Positions 50,815-59,804 of a stretch of 64,000 nucleotides of DNA are shown here, one piece after another. The notes beneath the pieces are model-generated. The model was not told the origin of the DNA. It made no database searches and saw only the letters and a program-made list of their open reading frames with translations. The first letter of the stretch is position 1. Every line of letters begins with the position of its first letter. The position numbers and the translations under genes were made by a program. Source of the stretch: Candidatus Nitrososphaera gargensis Ga9.2. Its GTDB lineage: Archaea; Thermoproteota; Nitrososphaeria; Nitrososphaerales; Nitrososphaeraceae. Where the stretch lies: NCBI RefSeq assembly GCF_000303155.1, contig NC_018719.1, positions 1,488,001 to 1,552,000 on the forward strand, read 5' to 3'.

Positions 50815-51201
50815 CTAGATGCCCTCTATCTTCTTGCCCCTTTCTATCAGTGTACACGAGCAGTGCGCAACCACCGTCCCTTTTTTCGTCAGAGCCCATC
50901 GCAGGATAGGTATTATTGCCTCCCTCAGCTCCTTACCGTCCTCTGTCAAAGTGTAATCGACCCTCGGAGGTATCTCGTTGAACGCCTCCCTCTTGACGAG
51001 GTTGTACTTTGCCAGCTCCTTGAGTGTATCGGCAAGCGTCTTGGGGCTAATCCCTTCTATCTCCTTCATCAGGTCGTTGTACCGTATGCGCCTGTGGTTT
51101 CCTATCTCGTTTATTATCAAAAGCGCCCACTTTTTGCTGATGATGTCGATCACGCCCTCCAAAGGACAGAGGCATACCACGCCTTCACTATGCTTTGCCA
51201 T
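50815..51201 (-). CDS. HxlR-family regulator with cysteine motifs
   Basis: 128 aa from ATG 51199-51201 (a GTG two codons upstream lies inside an inverted repeat). HxlR winged helix: 'CPLEGVIDIISKKWALLII', 'KTLADTLKELAKYNLVKRE', 'PPRVDYTLTEDGKELR'. Extra cysteines at both ends (CLCP; HCSCTL) suggest metal or thiol sensing. It precedes the mer-type genes on the same strand and is divergent from the membrane-protein gene at 51266. A paralogue lies at 60378. Confidence 0.88.
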   Translation of the reverse strand: MAKHSEGVVCLCPLEGVIDIISKKWALLIINEIGNHRRIRYNDLMKEIEGISPKTLADTLKELAKYNLVKREAFNEIPPRVDYTLTEDGKELREAIIPILRWALTKKGTVVAHCSCTLIERGKKIEGI

Positions 51202-51205
51202 AGCC

Positions 51206-51230
51206 ACTATCTTTCTATAAACTTGATAGT
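51206..51230. promoter_or_regulatory. Inverted repeat, probable HxlR operator
   Basis: ACTATC at 51206-51211 and GATAGT at 51225-51230, 13 nt apart, between the divergent starts of the HxlR gene and the membrane-protein gene at 51266, with a TATA-like agtataaat alongside. Confidence 0.45.
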
Positions 51231-51265
51231 ATAAATGCTATGCAATTTACAGTAATTAATGAGGC

Positions 51266-51823
51266 ATGCAGTGCGTCAATCGTCATTCAAGGTTCTGGCC
51301 GATTCTCGATGTGCTTTCTGAGAGAAGATATGCAGCGATTCTAATCGTGTCGGGGCTGGCTTACGGCATTCTGTATATGGTGGTGGTTGGCGTAGTGTCG
51401 TACGTGCCAGGTCTGCATTCGGTCACGGGCCCATACCCGATCATCCGTTTTACGTCACTGGGCATATCGGCCATCATTGCTGGCAACGTGTTTTTCTTCA
51501 TATTCTACGGAGCCATCGCGTTCCTTGCTGCGTCGTCGTTTTTGGTAGGGCTCAACATCTCCCTCATGTTTTACGCAAGAAGGATGACAAGAGCATGCAG
51601 GATGAACAGGTTTTCCAAGTCAAAAGGATTGCTCGGTCTTCTTCCGGCGTTCTTTACAAGCTTCTCCTGCTGCGGCACCGGGCCGCTCACGCTTGCCATA
51701 GGTTCGGCAGCATTTTCATCCCTCTCGCTGTACAGCCAGTACATGGCTCCTATGACCATAGCAGTGTTGGTTGCAGGTACATACATGATGTCAAGCAAGG
51801 TAAGCAAGACGGAGGGATGCTAG
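51266..51823 (+). CDS. Membrane protein with FSCCGTGP motif
   Basis: 185 aa with about five transmembrane segments; 'FTSFSCCGTGPLTLAIGSAA' places a cysteine pair next to a Gly/Pro turn at the start of a membrane helix. Four other small membrane proteins in the next 9 kb have a cysteine pair at the matching place (CPAC, CCGS, CAGC, CPAC), so they form one loose family. Adjacent redoxin genes suggest thiol-disulphide or metal transfer across the membrane. Function not known. Confidence 0.65.
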   Translation: MQCVNRHSRFWPILDVLSERRYAAILIVSGLAYGILYMVVVGVVSYVPGLHSVTGPYPIIRFTSLGISAIIAGNVFFFIFYGAIAFLAASSFLVGLNISLMFYARRMTRACRMNRFSKSKGLLGLLPAFFTSFSCCGTGPLTLAIGSAAFSSLSLYSQYMAPMTIAVLVAGTYMMSSKVSKTEGC

Positions 51824-52390
51824 ACGGCTGGCGCAAACAAATATGCAATTATTGGCAGCATAATCGCCGCAGCTGTAATAGCCACTGTCGCAGCTTCGCT
51901 GAATTTTTCAGGTCAGCGGGGAACCGGCCCCAACCTCACTACTGCTACCTCAGAAACGTCTCCACAAGGCTTGCAGGTCGGAAATTCAGCTCCTGATTTC
52001 ACCTTGGTAGATCCTGTCAAGGGAACGGTCACCAAACGGACGTTTACAGGAAAGCCGTTGTTCATTTTCTTTACGACGACGTGGTGTACGCCCTGCCAGA
52101 TAGGCGCGCAGAACCTTGCCAAGTACGACGACGAGACAGGAGGAAGCGCCTTCGATGTGCTTATAGTCTTTGTTGACCCGCGGGAGGGCGACCAGCAGTA
52201 CGTCGACTGGAAGGGCAAGTATGGTAGGGATGACTGGTACGTGGCAGAGGGAGTCGGCATGGCCACAGCGTACAAGGTGCGCTACCTTGACACCAAGTAC
52301 GTGTTGGACAAGGACGGCAAAATCACATGGGTCGACCTCAATCCACTCGAGTATTCAAAGGTCAAGCAAGTGCTTGCCCGTCTCGTGTGA
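51817..52390 (+). pseudogene. TlpA-like redoxin, frameshifted after the start
   Basis: ATG 51817 overlaps the upstream stop and begins 'MLDGWRKQ', but the membrane anchor and domain that should follow ('YAIIGSIIAAAVIATVAASL') are one frame off; removing one A in AAACAAA near 51855 joins them. The TlpA/AhpC-like domain is intact: 'SAPDFTLVDPVKGTVTKRT', 'TTTWCTPCQIG' (active CxxC) and 'YVLDKDGKITWVDLN'. Without repair, translation could only start at TTG 51971, giving a soluble 139-aa redoxin. Mutation or sequence error; the domain itself shows no decay. Confidence 0.7.
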
Positions 52391-52396
52391 CATAAC

Positions 52397-52906
52397 ATGG
52401 CCTACATAAGACTCGTAGCAGCCACAAAGGACAAGCCAGCCGTTGCAGCGTTAGCAGCTGCAGGCATTTTCTTGCTCATGCCTGTCTTGCAGCTGGTAAA
52501 TACGCCACTTGCATTTGAGATATGGTTCCTCGATCTTTACCAAAAGCCGCCAAGCTCTATAGCATACTTGGCCTTCTCCGTCCTGTTTGGCATGTTCATT
52601 TCATTATATCTGTATGCGAAGAACAAGTGCTTTGACTGCAGACCGGAGAAGGCTAGGGCGGGGTTTGCCGGCTCTGTTGTCGGGTTCATGGTAGGTGTGT
52701 GTCCTGCATGCTTTTCGTTTATAGGAGTACTCTTGCCCCTTGGACCAACTCTGTTTCTCACGTCCTACTCCCCGGTATTCACCGGAATCTCGATAGCTAT
52801 GGTCCTGTTCTCGATATACAAGCTTGGCGGGCTCAAAAGGCAGGTAGCGCAGGGCACGTTCTGGAGCAACCCTGGCGGGAGATTTGATCTTCCATCTGAT
52901 TCCTAG
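52397..52906 (+). CDS. Membrane protein with CPACFS motif
   Basis: 169 aa, 6 nt after the redoxin gene. About four transmembrane segments, with 'VGVCPACFSFIGVLLPLGPT' at the start of the third: a thioredoxin-style CxxC at a membrane boundary, the same position as in its paralogues. Likely works with the redoxin. Convergent overlap of 4 nt with the DUF3179 gene. Confidence 0.65.
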   Translation: MAYIRLVAATKDKPAVAALAAAGIFLLMPVLQLVNTPLAFEIWFLDLYQKPPSSIAYLAFSVLFGMFISLYLYAKNKCFDCRPEKARAGFAGSVVGFMVGVCPACFSFIGVLLPLGPTLFLTSYSPVFTGISIAMVLFSIYKLGGLKRQVAQGTFWSNPGGRFDLPSDS

Positions 52907-54036
52907 TATAACTCAGTCCCGGGATGAAATGCCGCCCACGCGAACCAGAATCCTTGATCAAGCGGCAGCCGTTGTAATCTCTTGCCTGTCATCTCTCCAT
53001 CCGTCGCAACACCATCAAAACCCCATACGCTTCCAGTCTGCCTGTCAGTCATGACGCCGTCTTTGTATTCAAATTCAAGAACCTGGTCGTCTACTGTCCT
53101 CTCAAATACCCTTGTCATGAACTGATAGTGTGACGCTATCAGAACAGGCCTGCCGGCAAGGTCGTCGTTTATCACATGTTCTTCTTCTATCTTCGACAGC
53201 TGGTAAGCGCGGTACACGCCGTCGTGCTCAAGCCCGATGACTATCTCCTTGGGACCGAGCCTGCTGTCGTGGTTTGAAATGGGGAAGTATATTGACGGGC
53301 TCGTGTAATAATCGCCGTAGGGATCCGCACCGTAGGGTCTCCCAAATCCTGTATCCGCAGATAGCACTTTGGCGTCAGGATACAGTCCCTTCCATTCTCT
53401 CCAGTACGCTAAATCGAACGGGATTCTTTCGAGCTTTGTACCTGCATACTTGCCCACAATTCCCTCACCAAGCGCTTGGCTCCATAGTGATTCGCTTGCC
53501 CTGTCATACATCACAAGATTGTTGTTGTATAGTTTGCCGGACGTCCCGAACTCCAGTGTCTGACCATCTACCATACGGTTGAAAACCTGATTTGTAAAGC
53601 ACAGCGGACAGTAAGTTACAGCGACGGGAACACCGCCGACCTTGTCATTTACAATCTCGTGCCAGACTAGAATCTGTAGCGGGTACGCCCTGATGTCGCC
53701 GTTGATGTCAAGACCAAGAACAATGTCAGAATCTTGCAGGAATTTGCCAGCTTCTGGTACTGACACGAACCTGGGCTTGTCGATAGACGGAATCCCATCC
53801 CTGGGTGGACCGCCACTGACTATCTGATCAAGTGGAACAATGGATCGTGGTTTTGTGGTGTCTTTTCCGCTCAGAGGATTGACGTTTGCCCTGTCCTGAT
53901 AGTCAGAACCTTGGTTTAGTACATTTTTCCCCGTCATTACACCCACAAGGATGGCGACAACCACGGCGGCAGATACTGTTGCCATGATGGTAACGACAAC
54001 CTTCTTTTTGCTCATTCCTGCCGTTCTACCGGCCAT
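52903..54036 (-). CDS. DUF3179-family exported protein
   Basis: 377 aa. N-terminal membrane anchor (about 12-34, 'TIMATVSAAVVVAILVGV'), then a DUF3179 domain: 'DIVLGLDINGDIRAYPLQIL', 'WHEIVND', 'VAVTYCPLCFTNQVFNR', 'GKLYNNNLVMYDR', 'LWSQALGEGIVG', and later 'FRVFERTVDDQ'-like and 'GSVWGFDGVATDG' parts. The CPLC pair is typical. Function of the family is unknown; its presence beside redoxins suggests a thiol or metal role. The start overlaps the preceding gene by 11 nt. Confidence 0.85.
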   Translation of the reverse strand: MAGRTAGMSKKKVVVTIMATVSAAVVVAILVGVMTGKNVLNQGSDYQDRANVNPLSGKDTTKPRSIVPLDQIVSGGPPRDGIPSIDKPRFVSVPEAGKFLQDSDIVLGLDINGDIRAYPLQILVWHEIVNDKVGGVPVAVTYCPLCFTNQVFNRMVDGQTLEFGTSGKLYNNNLVMYDRASESLWSQALGEGIVGKYAGTKLERIPFDLAYWREWKGLYPDAKVLSADTGFGRPYGADPYGDYYTSPSIYFPISNHDSRLGPKEIVIGLEHDGVYRAYQLSKIEEEHVINDDLAGRPVLIASHYQFMTRVFERTVDDQVLEFEYKDGVMTDRQTGSVWGFDGVATDGEMTGKRLQRLPLDQGFWFAWAAFHPGTELY

Positions 54037-54583
54037 GGTTTGAACCTCTGTCTTTGCCCTGTGCTAGATATTTTCGCAATCTTAACTCCCTGTTGAGTTT
54101 GAATGCAGATAGGCCTGCAAAACCAAGCACAATCGAGAGACCTATGTACGAAAGTGGTGTAGAGTACTGGATCAGGACAACCGATAAGGTGCTTCCAAAA
54201 ATAGATGGAAGAAATGAAAGTATGAAAAGCCAACTTCCACAGCAGCCAAGCGGTACAAGAGAAAAAAATGAAAGAAATGAGCTGAATGCAGTGCTGCCCG
54301 AACCGGCGCCGACGATATGCTTTCTCTTATTTAGTTGGCAGCCCATCCTTTTGCCATAGCTGGAGATGAACGACTGTGTCCCTGTCCCTGCCGCCGTGCC
54401 AAAGATGATAGGCGAGTTTATTGCAAAAGCAGTATTGACTGCAGCAAGCGGAGGAAGACTAGGGGTTGTCACAACCACTATGAGAAGATAGGCCGCTATC
54501 GTGATCCCGCTTACAGCAAGACCTCTTGATAGTGACCTTTTGGCATTGTAACTCAAATGCATCATACTGGGCGATTCGGTCAC
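54026..54583 (-). CDS. Membrane protein with CCGS motif
   Basis: 185 aa with about five transmembrane segments, including 'VPLGCCGSWLFILSFLPSIF', the cysteine-pair motif shared with the protein at 51266 (CCGT). First gene of a two-gene operon with the DUF3179 protein. Function unknown. Confidence 0.65.
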   Translation of the reverse strand: MTESPSMMHLSYNAKRSLSRGLAVSGITIAAYLLIVVVTTPSLPPLAAVNTAFAINSPIIFGTAAGTGTQSFISSYGKRMGCQLNKRKHIVGAGSGSTAFSSFLSFFSLVPLGCCGSWLFILSFLPSIFGSTLSVVLIQYSTPLSYIGLSIVLGFAGLSAFKLNRELRLRKYLAQGKDRGSNHGR

Positions 54584-54710
54584 GACTATGTAAAGGGATT
54601 TTAATTATTTAATTTGATATTTGAACAGTTCAAGATCGGCTTTGGCAGATAAAGTTGCGCCAGGGAGGTCAAATTTCCGTTGTTAATTTGGAGTGATCGG
54701 ACAATCACCA

Positions 54711-55394
54711 TCATGGTTGAGCACTCCTGATGGAGTCGCTTATCACCAGTAATTTGCCCAGTGTCGTAAGCTTGGCCAATATTCTGCCCCTGTCTCCCTT
54801 TTCAACCTCTAGCAGTCCTAAATCTACCAGGCCCTTCGATTCCCTCGAACCCATGACATGGTAGCTTAGCAGCGGCTTTCCATACCCGGATGCCTGTTCC
54901 AGCTGCTCAAGACTCTCTATAGAACCGCCCTGGTCGTTTATGGATCTCAGAATCTTGAGCTTGGCATCAGATATTACTTCATGATAGCTCAGCTTGAGGA
55001 CAGGCAAGAGCATCGGCATCCCCGCTTCATCCATGCCAAAAGCCTTGATGCCGTTGACAAACGCTGCAGAAAGGGCTGCACAACCCATCAACTTGTCACC
55101 GCAACTGACATTCATCAATACCTGCTGAAATTCCCTGCCTTCGCGACCGAGGATTTCGCTCACCCTCTCCATGGTGTCCCTGACGACGTTTTCTCTTGCA
55201 ACAACGTTGACAGTCACGCGTATGCCCAGAACATTTGCGAACTTTTTCGCAAATTCTTCAGCCTTTTGCTTATCTGTGCTATAGCATAACAGTGCCAATT
55301 TGTGTATCGGAAAGTTTCGGATGCCTGACGCTATTCCTTCCTGACCATCGTTACCAAACGTTGCTATTTGCAAGGTCGGGGTGGTCTGAGCCAT
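54711..55394 (-). CDS. CARF-like sensor with winged helix (Csa3/HFX_2341-like regulator)
   Basis: 227 aa. The N-terminal Rossmann-like part ('LALLCYSTDKQKAEEFAKKF', 'VLMNVSCGDKLMGCAALSA') resembles CARF domains that bind cyclic oligonucleotides or similar ligands; the C-terminal part ('LKILRSINDQGGSIESLEQL', 'LLEVEKGDRGRILAKLTTLG') is a winged helix. Csa3 and related archaeal regulators share this layout, but no CRISPR array or cas gene is present. It is divergent from the cupredoxin gene and may control it. Confidence 0.72.
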   Translation of the reverse strand: MAQTTPTLQIATFGNDGQEGIASGIRNFPIHKLALLCYSTDKQKAEEFAKKFANVLGIRVTVNVVARENVVRDTMERVSEILGREGREFQQVLMNVSCGDKLMGCAALSAAFVNGIKAFGMDEAGMPMLLPVLKLSYHEVISDAKLKILRSINDQGGSIESLEQLEQASGYGKPLLSYHVMGSRESKGLVDLGLLEVEKGDRGRILAKLTTLGKLLVISDSIRSAQP

Positions 55395-55467
55395 GTATCC
55401 GATGACTCCAATAACGGTAATAAGGTTGATGTCAAACTGTTAAAGATCTCCTCAAACTCCTAAAACT

Positions 55468-55481
55468 GGGGACGCCTCCCC
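55468..55481. promoter_or_regulatory. Small inverted repeat between divergent genes
   Basis: GGGGA-CGCC-TCCCC in the 110-nt space between the CARF-like regulator and the cupredoxin gene, flanked by repeats of aactgttaa (55435-55443 region and 55490-55498). Possible operator of the regulator. Confidence 0.35.
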
Positions 55482-55539
55482 TTACCTTTAACTGTTAAGG
55501 GTGTTCCTGAATGATTCTAGGCAATGCATACATAATTTC

Positions 55540-56880
55540 ATGTCGCAGCCGTTTCCAATGAATTCCACAGGCATACTTGGCAGCAAATTGCTGCTGGCTG
55601 TTGTGGCGTCCGGGGCGCTACTGACTGGGACCTTGTTTGGGATAACACAAACAGGTGTTATCTCACCGGAGATCCAGCAGGCAGCAGCCCAGGGCACACC
55701 TGCAGCAACACCTGTAAACGAACCGCAGAAAGTGGACCTTGACGGTGTTACTGTTTCTTTTGAACTAACGCCAAAGGAGGTACACGCTGTAGATCTGGTG
55801 AACATGAACATCAAGATAACCGACACCGCTTCTGGTGCGCCATTGTCACACGTCGACTGGGCAATCATAGTAAAGGACCCAAGCGGCAGAGAAGTCTACA
55901 AGACATCCACTTCGCATTCTCACATGGGAATAGAGAGCTTCAGCTATGCATTCATGCACCCTGGCAAGAACACGGTGCAAGTACAGGTGGCGTCACTTGG
56001 ACCCAAGATGATGGGCATGGACGTGCCAAAAGAAGCGCAGACCCGCGTCTTCAAGTCGGGTGACCCGATGAAGAGCCCCGAGGTTGACCAGACCTTCTTC
56101 TTTGGTACGCGGTCGCATGACTTTGTCGTAAACGTTGGGAGCCCCGGCGGCGTCAAGACGATATCCACCGACATGGGTAAGAAGGTAGAGCTCAGCCTGT
56201 CAACAAACCCTGAGACAGTGATAGCAGGGCAGCCTACAACCCTGATACTGGATGTCAAAGACGCGACAACCGGCAAGCACATCATGCATCCCGACGCCCT
56301 CATGACAGTGAGGCAAGGCAGCTTCATCCTGACAAAATCTGCACCTGCAGGGAGCCCGATGATGCCCATGAACGGTGCCTACCATGGCCACACTGGCCAG
56401 ATGGCATTGACCGTGGTGTTCCCTACAACCGGGTTCTACATCATTGATATAGATACAAACTCACTCCCGGTGTCAGATGTGCAGTATGGTCATGCAGGCG
56501 CCAGATTCAAAGTGCTCGTAACGGAAGAAGATGCAGGTTCAGCTGGGAGCTCAAAGGCTGCATCTGCAACAACAGCTACTACCACCGCGCCAAACCAAGT
56601 AGCGATACTTGGACAGGCAGCGCCATATTTTGGACCTCAGAGCCTGACCGTCAAGGCCGGCACTACCGTGACTTTCACAAATAGCGACTTTGTCGTCCAT
56701 ACAGCTACAGGAACCGACGCGGCCCCTGGTAATGTAGCGCCTGCACCAAACGACACTTTCGACACAGGGATACTCGGTCACGGAGAATCAAAGCAGATAA
56801 AGTTTGACAAGGCTGGAACGTATAACTACTTCTGCATGATCCACCCGCAGATGCGGGGAACAGTTACTGTAACAGGCTGA
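55540..56880 (+). CDS. Exported blue-copper (cupredoxin) protein with N-terminal beta domains
   Basis: 446 aa from ATG 55540-55542. Signal anchor ('LLLAVVASGALLTGTLFGI'), two beta domains rich in His/Met (about 40-330; 'TSTSHSHMGIESFSYAFMHP'), a Ser/Ala/Thr linker, and a plastocyanin-like domain (about 355-446): 'LTVKAGTTVTFTNSDFVVHT' and 'GTYNYFCMIHPQMRGTVTV', giving the type 1 copper ligands His, Cys, His, Met. Thaumarchaea use many such proteins for electron transfer outside the membrane; His/Met-rich parts may bind copper or other metals. Divergent from the CARF-like gene. Confidence 0.88.
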   Translation: MSQPFPMNSTGILGSKLLLAVVASGALLTGTLFGITQTGVISPEIQQAAAQGTPAATPVNEPQKVDLDGVTVSFELTPKEVHAVDLVNMNIKITDTASGAPLSHVDWAIIVKDPSGREVYKTSTSHSHMGIESFSYAFMHPGKNTVQVQVASLGPKMMGMDVPKEAQTRVFKSGDPMKSPEVDQTFFFGTRSHDFVVNVGSPGGVKTISTDMGKKVELSLSTNPETVIAGQPTTLILDVKDATTGKHIMHPDALMTVRQGSFILTKSAPAGSPMMPMNGAYHGHTGQMALTVVFPTTGFYIIDIDTNSLPVSDVQYGHAGARFKVLVTEEDAGSAGSSKAASATTATTTAPNQVAILGQAAPYFGPQSLTVKAGTTVTFTNSDFVVHTATGTDAAPGNVAPAPNDTFDTGILGHGESKQIKFDKAGTYNYFCMIHPQMRGTVTVTG

Positions 56881-57225
56881 CCAAAGCCAAAGCCACCCTC
56901 CCTCCCACCTTTTTTTGACTCTGATTTCAATAACAATAATCTGTAATTCCAAGACGATTGAGCCTGTCCGACTCGCCAGAACCCATGTATTATTGGAGAC
57001 ACAAAAACCCAAAAATATGAACCGGAATTTTTTCTTACACCATTTCTTGAACGCCCAAGGGTTATCTACAATTTGAGGGATGCTACAACAATTCAAAATC
57101 TTTTTGTTAGATCCTGATATTATCATTATCATCTTGCCTGCAAAGTCGCTTAAATTATTCAAGATATTCTTTATTTGTTGCAGGTATTGCTTTAAAGGAA
57201 GTAATCTGAAAACTACCACGCGGAT
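56881..57225. other. Intergenic, nothing recognised
   Basis: 345 AT-rich nt between the cupredoxin and DsbA-like genes. An open frame on the minus strand overlaps the cupredoxin 3' end and has no supporting start signal or protein-like pattern. No RNA gene was seen. Confidence 0.5.
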
Positions 57226-57969
57226 TTGAGCTACAGGAGATCGCAAAATACTGCCACTAAAAAGGTGATTATTGCTGCAGCTGGCGGCGTGGCTGCTCTG
57301 GCCATGTTGACAGTTGTTTTTATGTATTCAAATTCCTCCGAAAGCAAGCAAACCACAGGTTATAGCGAAGTGCAGGGATTATCCATCGCAACTTCAACTG
57401 ATAAATCTGCACTTTCAACTTCAAACATCAAGGGGGAAGGAAGCCCTCTATTAGGCAACCCTTCGGCACCAATCACCCTGGTAGAATTTGGCGATTTTCA
57501 ATGCCCTAATTGTGGACGGTTTGCCAGGGTAACAGAACCGCAGATCAAGGAAGCCTATATAGACACAGGAAAGATAAACATGGTATTCCGACACTTTCCG
57601 GTCATAGGCCCGGACTCAGTTACAGCGGCCATGGCATCACAATGTGCAAATGAACAGGGCAAGTTCTGGGAGTTCCACGACGCCCTGTATAACAATCAGG
57701 GAGCAGAGAACAGCGGTTGGGCAAATGCGAATAACATGAAAGCCTTTGCATCAAAGATAGGTTTGGATAGGGAGAAATTTGATTCCTGTCTTGATGGTGG
57801 GAAATACAAAGGGTTTGTCGAGAGTGACTTTAACTTTGCCCGGGACTATGGTTTGCGCGGAACGCCTTCCTTCCTGATAATCAATGGCGACGGCTCCAAT
57901 CCTGAAGTACTTACAGGAGCGTACCCATTTGCTACATTCAAGGCAACAATAGACAAGAGGGTGGGGTAA
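57226..57969 (+). CDS. DsbA-like thioredoxin-fold oxidoreductase, membrane anchored
   Basis: 247 aa from TTG 57226. N-terminal membrane anchor ('VIIAAAGGVAALAMLTVVFM'), linker, then a DsbA/thioredoxin_4 domain: 'VEFGDFQCPNCGRFARVTEP' (active CPNC), 'VFRHFPVI', and 'GLRGTPSFLIING' with the cis-proline. It should form or shuffle disulphides in exported proteins. It is 17 nt upstream of a cysteine-pair membrane protein, which may recycle it in the way DsbB or VKOR does elsewhere. Confidence 0.9.
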   Translation: MSYRRSQNTATKKVIIAAAGGVAALAMLTVVFMYSNSSESKQTTGYSEVQGLSIATSTDKSALSTSNIKGEGSPLLGNPSAPITLVEFGDFQCPNCGRFARVTEPQIKEAYIDTGKINMVFRHFPVIGPDSVTAAMASQCANEQGKFWEFHDALYNNQGAENSGWANANNMKAFASKIGLDREKFDSCLDGGKYKGFVESDFNFARDYGLRGTPSFLIINGDGSNPEVLTGAYPFATFKATIDKRVG

Positions 57970-57986
57970 AGGTCAGGTCGTCGGAA

Positions 57987-58490
57987 ATGTCAGTTGTCGT
58001 GCTAGCCCGCTCTTTTAGAATGGTATTTTCAAACAAGGCATATGTAGCCCTGGCTGCCGCGATAGCAGGGTCATTCTGGATCGTTCTTGCCACATTTGAT
58101 CAATTGCTATTCTTCTCACCTGTGGTGGTATTCTATTTGCCATCAGATGCAACAATTAACTTTACTCTTTCCAACATTATGGCGGGAACCGCTGGCATAG
58201 TTGTAAGTATGAATGTGTATGTGCTCAGACATTCAAGGCTGAAACTTGGAACATCTTTGTTTTCGGGCTCAACAGCAGGTGTGGTATCAAGTGCATGTGC
58301 AGGCTGCTCGTCTTTTGGGTTCCTTCTTGTAACGACGTTTGGAGGGGCAGGTGCAGCTGCTTCAACATTCCTGTCAGTGCATCAAATACCTCTTCGCCTC
58401 ATCTCAATTGGATTGTTGTTGTGGTCTTACTATTCTGTACATAACAGGCTCACAAAAAGCTGCATCATGACTGACGGTCACAATAGATAA
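57987..58490 (+). CDS. Membrane protein with CAGC motif
   Basis: 167 aa with about four transmembrane segments; 'VVSSACAGCSSFGFLLVTTF' carries a CxxC at the membrane boundary, as in its paralogues nearby. Coupled to the DsbA-like gene. Candidate thiol-redox partner. Confidence 0.65.
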   Translation: MSVVVLARSFRMVFSNKAYVALAAAIAGSFWIVLATFDQLLFFSPVVVFYLPSDATINFTLSNIMAGTAGIVVSMNVYVLRHSRLKLGTSLFSGSTAGVVSSACAGCSSFGFLLVTTFGGAGAAASTFLSVHQIPLRLISIGLLLWSYYSVHNRLTKSCIMTDGHNR

Positions 58491-58568
58491 CATATATTGC
58501 AGGTGAAAAATTATGGAATCCCAAAATCGTTGAACAATAATGGCATATTTCCAAGGACAAAAATAAAG

Positions 58569-58772
58569 TTACATGTGGTGTTTTTGCCCATGCTCCTTTA
58601 ACTCGACTTCGCTGTGAAAAGTCACGCCGCATGCCTTGCAGGCGAAATGCTCGTGGTCAGAGTGGTCGTGCGTCTCACCCATGTGCATCTTGCCGTGCTC
58701 CATAAGTTCCTCTTCAGACTTGAATTTGGCTCCACACGCTTTGCATTCGACCTTTTTTCCAAATAATTCCAT
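58569..58772 (-). CDS. Small protein with two C2H2 zinc fingers
   Basis: 67 aa from ATG 58770-58772 (an open frame to 58796 adds eight residues). Two near-identical fingers: 'CKACGAKFKSEEELMEHGKM' then H, and 'CKACGVTFHSEVELKEHGQK' then HH, joined by a His/Asp/Glu-rich linker ('ETHDHSDHEHF'). Small C2H2 proteins occur in thaumarchaea, probably as DNA- or metal-binding regulators; the His-rich linker could also bind metal. Confidence 0.8.
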   Translation of the reverse strand: MELFGKKVECKACGAKFKSEEELMEHGKMHMGETHDHSDHEHFACKACGVTFHSEVELKEHGQKHHM

Positions 58773-58796
58773 GTTTGGTGTTTGACCGGCAACCAA

Positions 58797-59132
58797 TAAA
58801 ACAATATCCTCAAATGCTCAAAGAAAAAGTTGAATGGTTGAAATGCCAGCTAGGAATTAGCCAATAGCGTCGGCGGCCCTTGCGATGACTCCAGATAGTG
58901 CAGAATGGATGTATGGATAGATCCACTAACAATTCCAAGAAATATATTGTTACAGGAGGCGGGATCGCAGCTGTACTTACAGAACCGTTACGATGGGTTT
59001 TACGCGAATCGCAGGAGATCGAACTAGATGTTATATGCTCCTGCAAGGTCCATTTTACTCAGGATTCATCTCTGGTCACTGTTTGACAGCCACCCCTACC
59101 GCTTTTCCGATTGCGAGGGAAAAAGATGCGAG
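58797..59132. other. Intergenic, possible small gene remnant
   Basis: 336 nt. A rightward reading near 58917-59020 contains 'NNSKKYIVTGGGIAAVL', like the anchor of the DsbA-like protein ('KKVIIAAAGGVAAL'), but it does not continue into a domain. Perhaps the remnant of a duplicated gene; otherwise nothing seen. Confidence 0.3.
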
Positions 59133-59804
59133 TTACCTCCGGCCCCCTTGCCACTTGACTATAGGCATATTGACCACTACTCCGGGGTTTGATACGGTCA
59201 TCTCACCTTTGGCCTCTGCATCCTTTACCTCTTCAACAGAGTGGAGTTCCCTTGCAGCTGATGGGTCATTCCAGCTAACGAGCTTAACTGTCCGAAGAGG
59301 AGTATAATCCCTGTCTGTGGGCACTGAGCTGAACACGTCCGGCTGGAATCCGAATGGCCCGTTTCCTGCAACGCCGTTTGTAAATACATACACCTCACCA
59401 AGAGACGACAGAGGGACATCTTTGAGGCTTGGGACAAAGATTACGGGGGAGCCCATCATCATAGTTAGCATCGAGGCGACGCTCTGATCGGACGCTTCAG
59501 TGTGTATGAACAAGATCTCTTGCCCGCTGTAGAATCCCATGACGGGTGGCACGGTGACAGAGGCGGCGGAATTCATTGACTGCATGCTCCGGCCCCGGTC
59601 CAGTCCGTTCTCTAAGGCCGCGTTCTTTTCATTTGCAAGCTGTAATTCTGACTCCAGCGCAGTTATCCTCGAGTTTTGCTCTTGGACTTGTTTTTCAAGA
59701 CCCGGGGCAACGCTTGCTAAAATCGCAAGGCCAGCTCCTACACCTATTGCTATGCCTATTGCAATTCCAATAGATGCGACGATCGCATTTGAGGCCAAGG
59801 TCAA
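59133..59804 (-). CDS. Exported protein with coiled coil and DUF7482-like domain
   Basis: 223 aa. N-terminal membrane anchor ('IVASIGIAIGIAIGVGAGLA'), a coiled coil (about 35-70; 'QVQEQNSRITALESELQLAN'), then a beta domain 'VMGFYSGQEILFIHTEASDQ', 'LTMMMGSPVIFVPSLKDVP' and 'VVNMPIVKW'. The domain resembles a family seen in thaumarchaeal exported proteins, sometimes beside cupredoxins. It overlaps the preceding gene by 4 nt. Function unknown. Confidence 0.65.
   Translation of the reverse strand: MTLASNAIVASIGIAIGIAIGVGAGLAILASVAPGLEKQVQEQNSRITALESELQLANEKNAALENGLDRGRSMQSMNSAASVTVPPVMGFYSGQEILFIHTEASDQSVASMLTMMMGSPVIFVPSLKDVPLSSLGEVYVFTNGVAGNGPFGFQPDVFSSVPTDRDYTPLRTVKLVSWNDPSAARELHSVEEVKDAEAKGEMTVSNPGVVVNMPIVKWQGGRR

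Noticed and set aside
54711-55394. CRISPR locus near the Csa3-like gene
   Set aside because: No regularly spaced direct repeats and no cas genes were seen on either strand of the window.
56788-57246. Minus-strand frame of 152 codons after the cupredoxin gene
   Set aside because: It overlaps the cupredoxin 3' end in antisense, contains no recognisable motif and its composition follows the AT-rich spacer.
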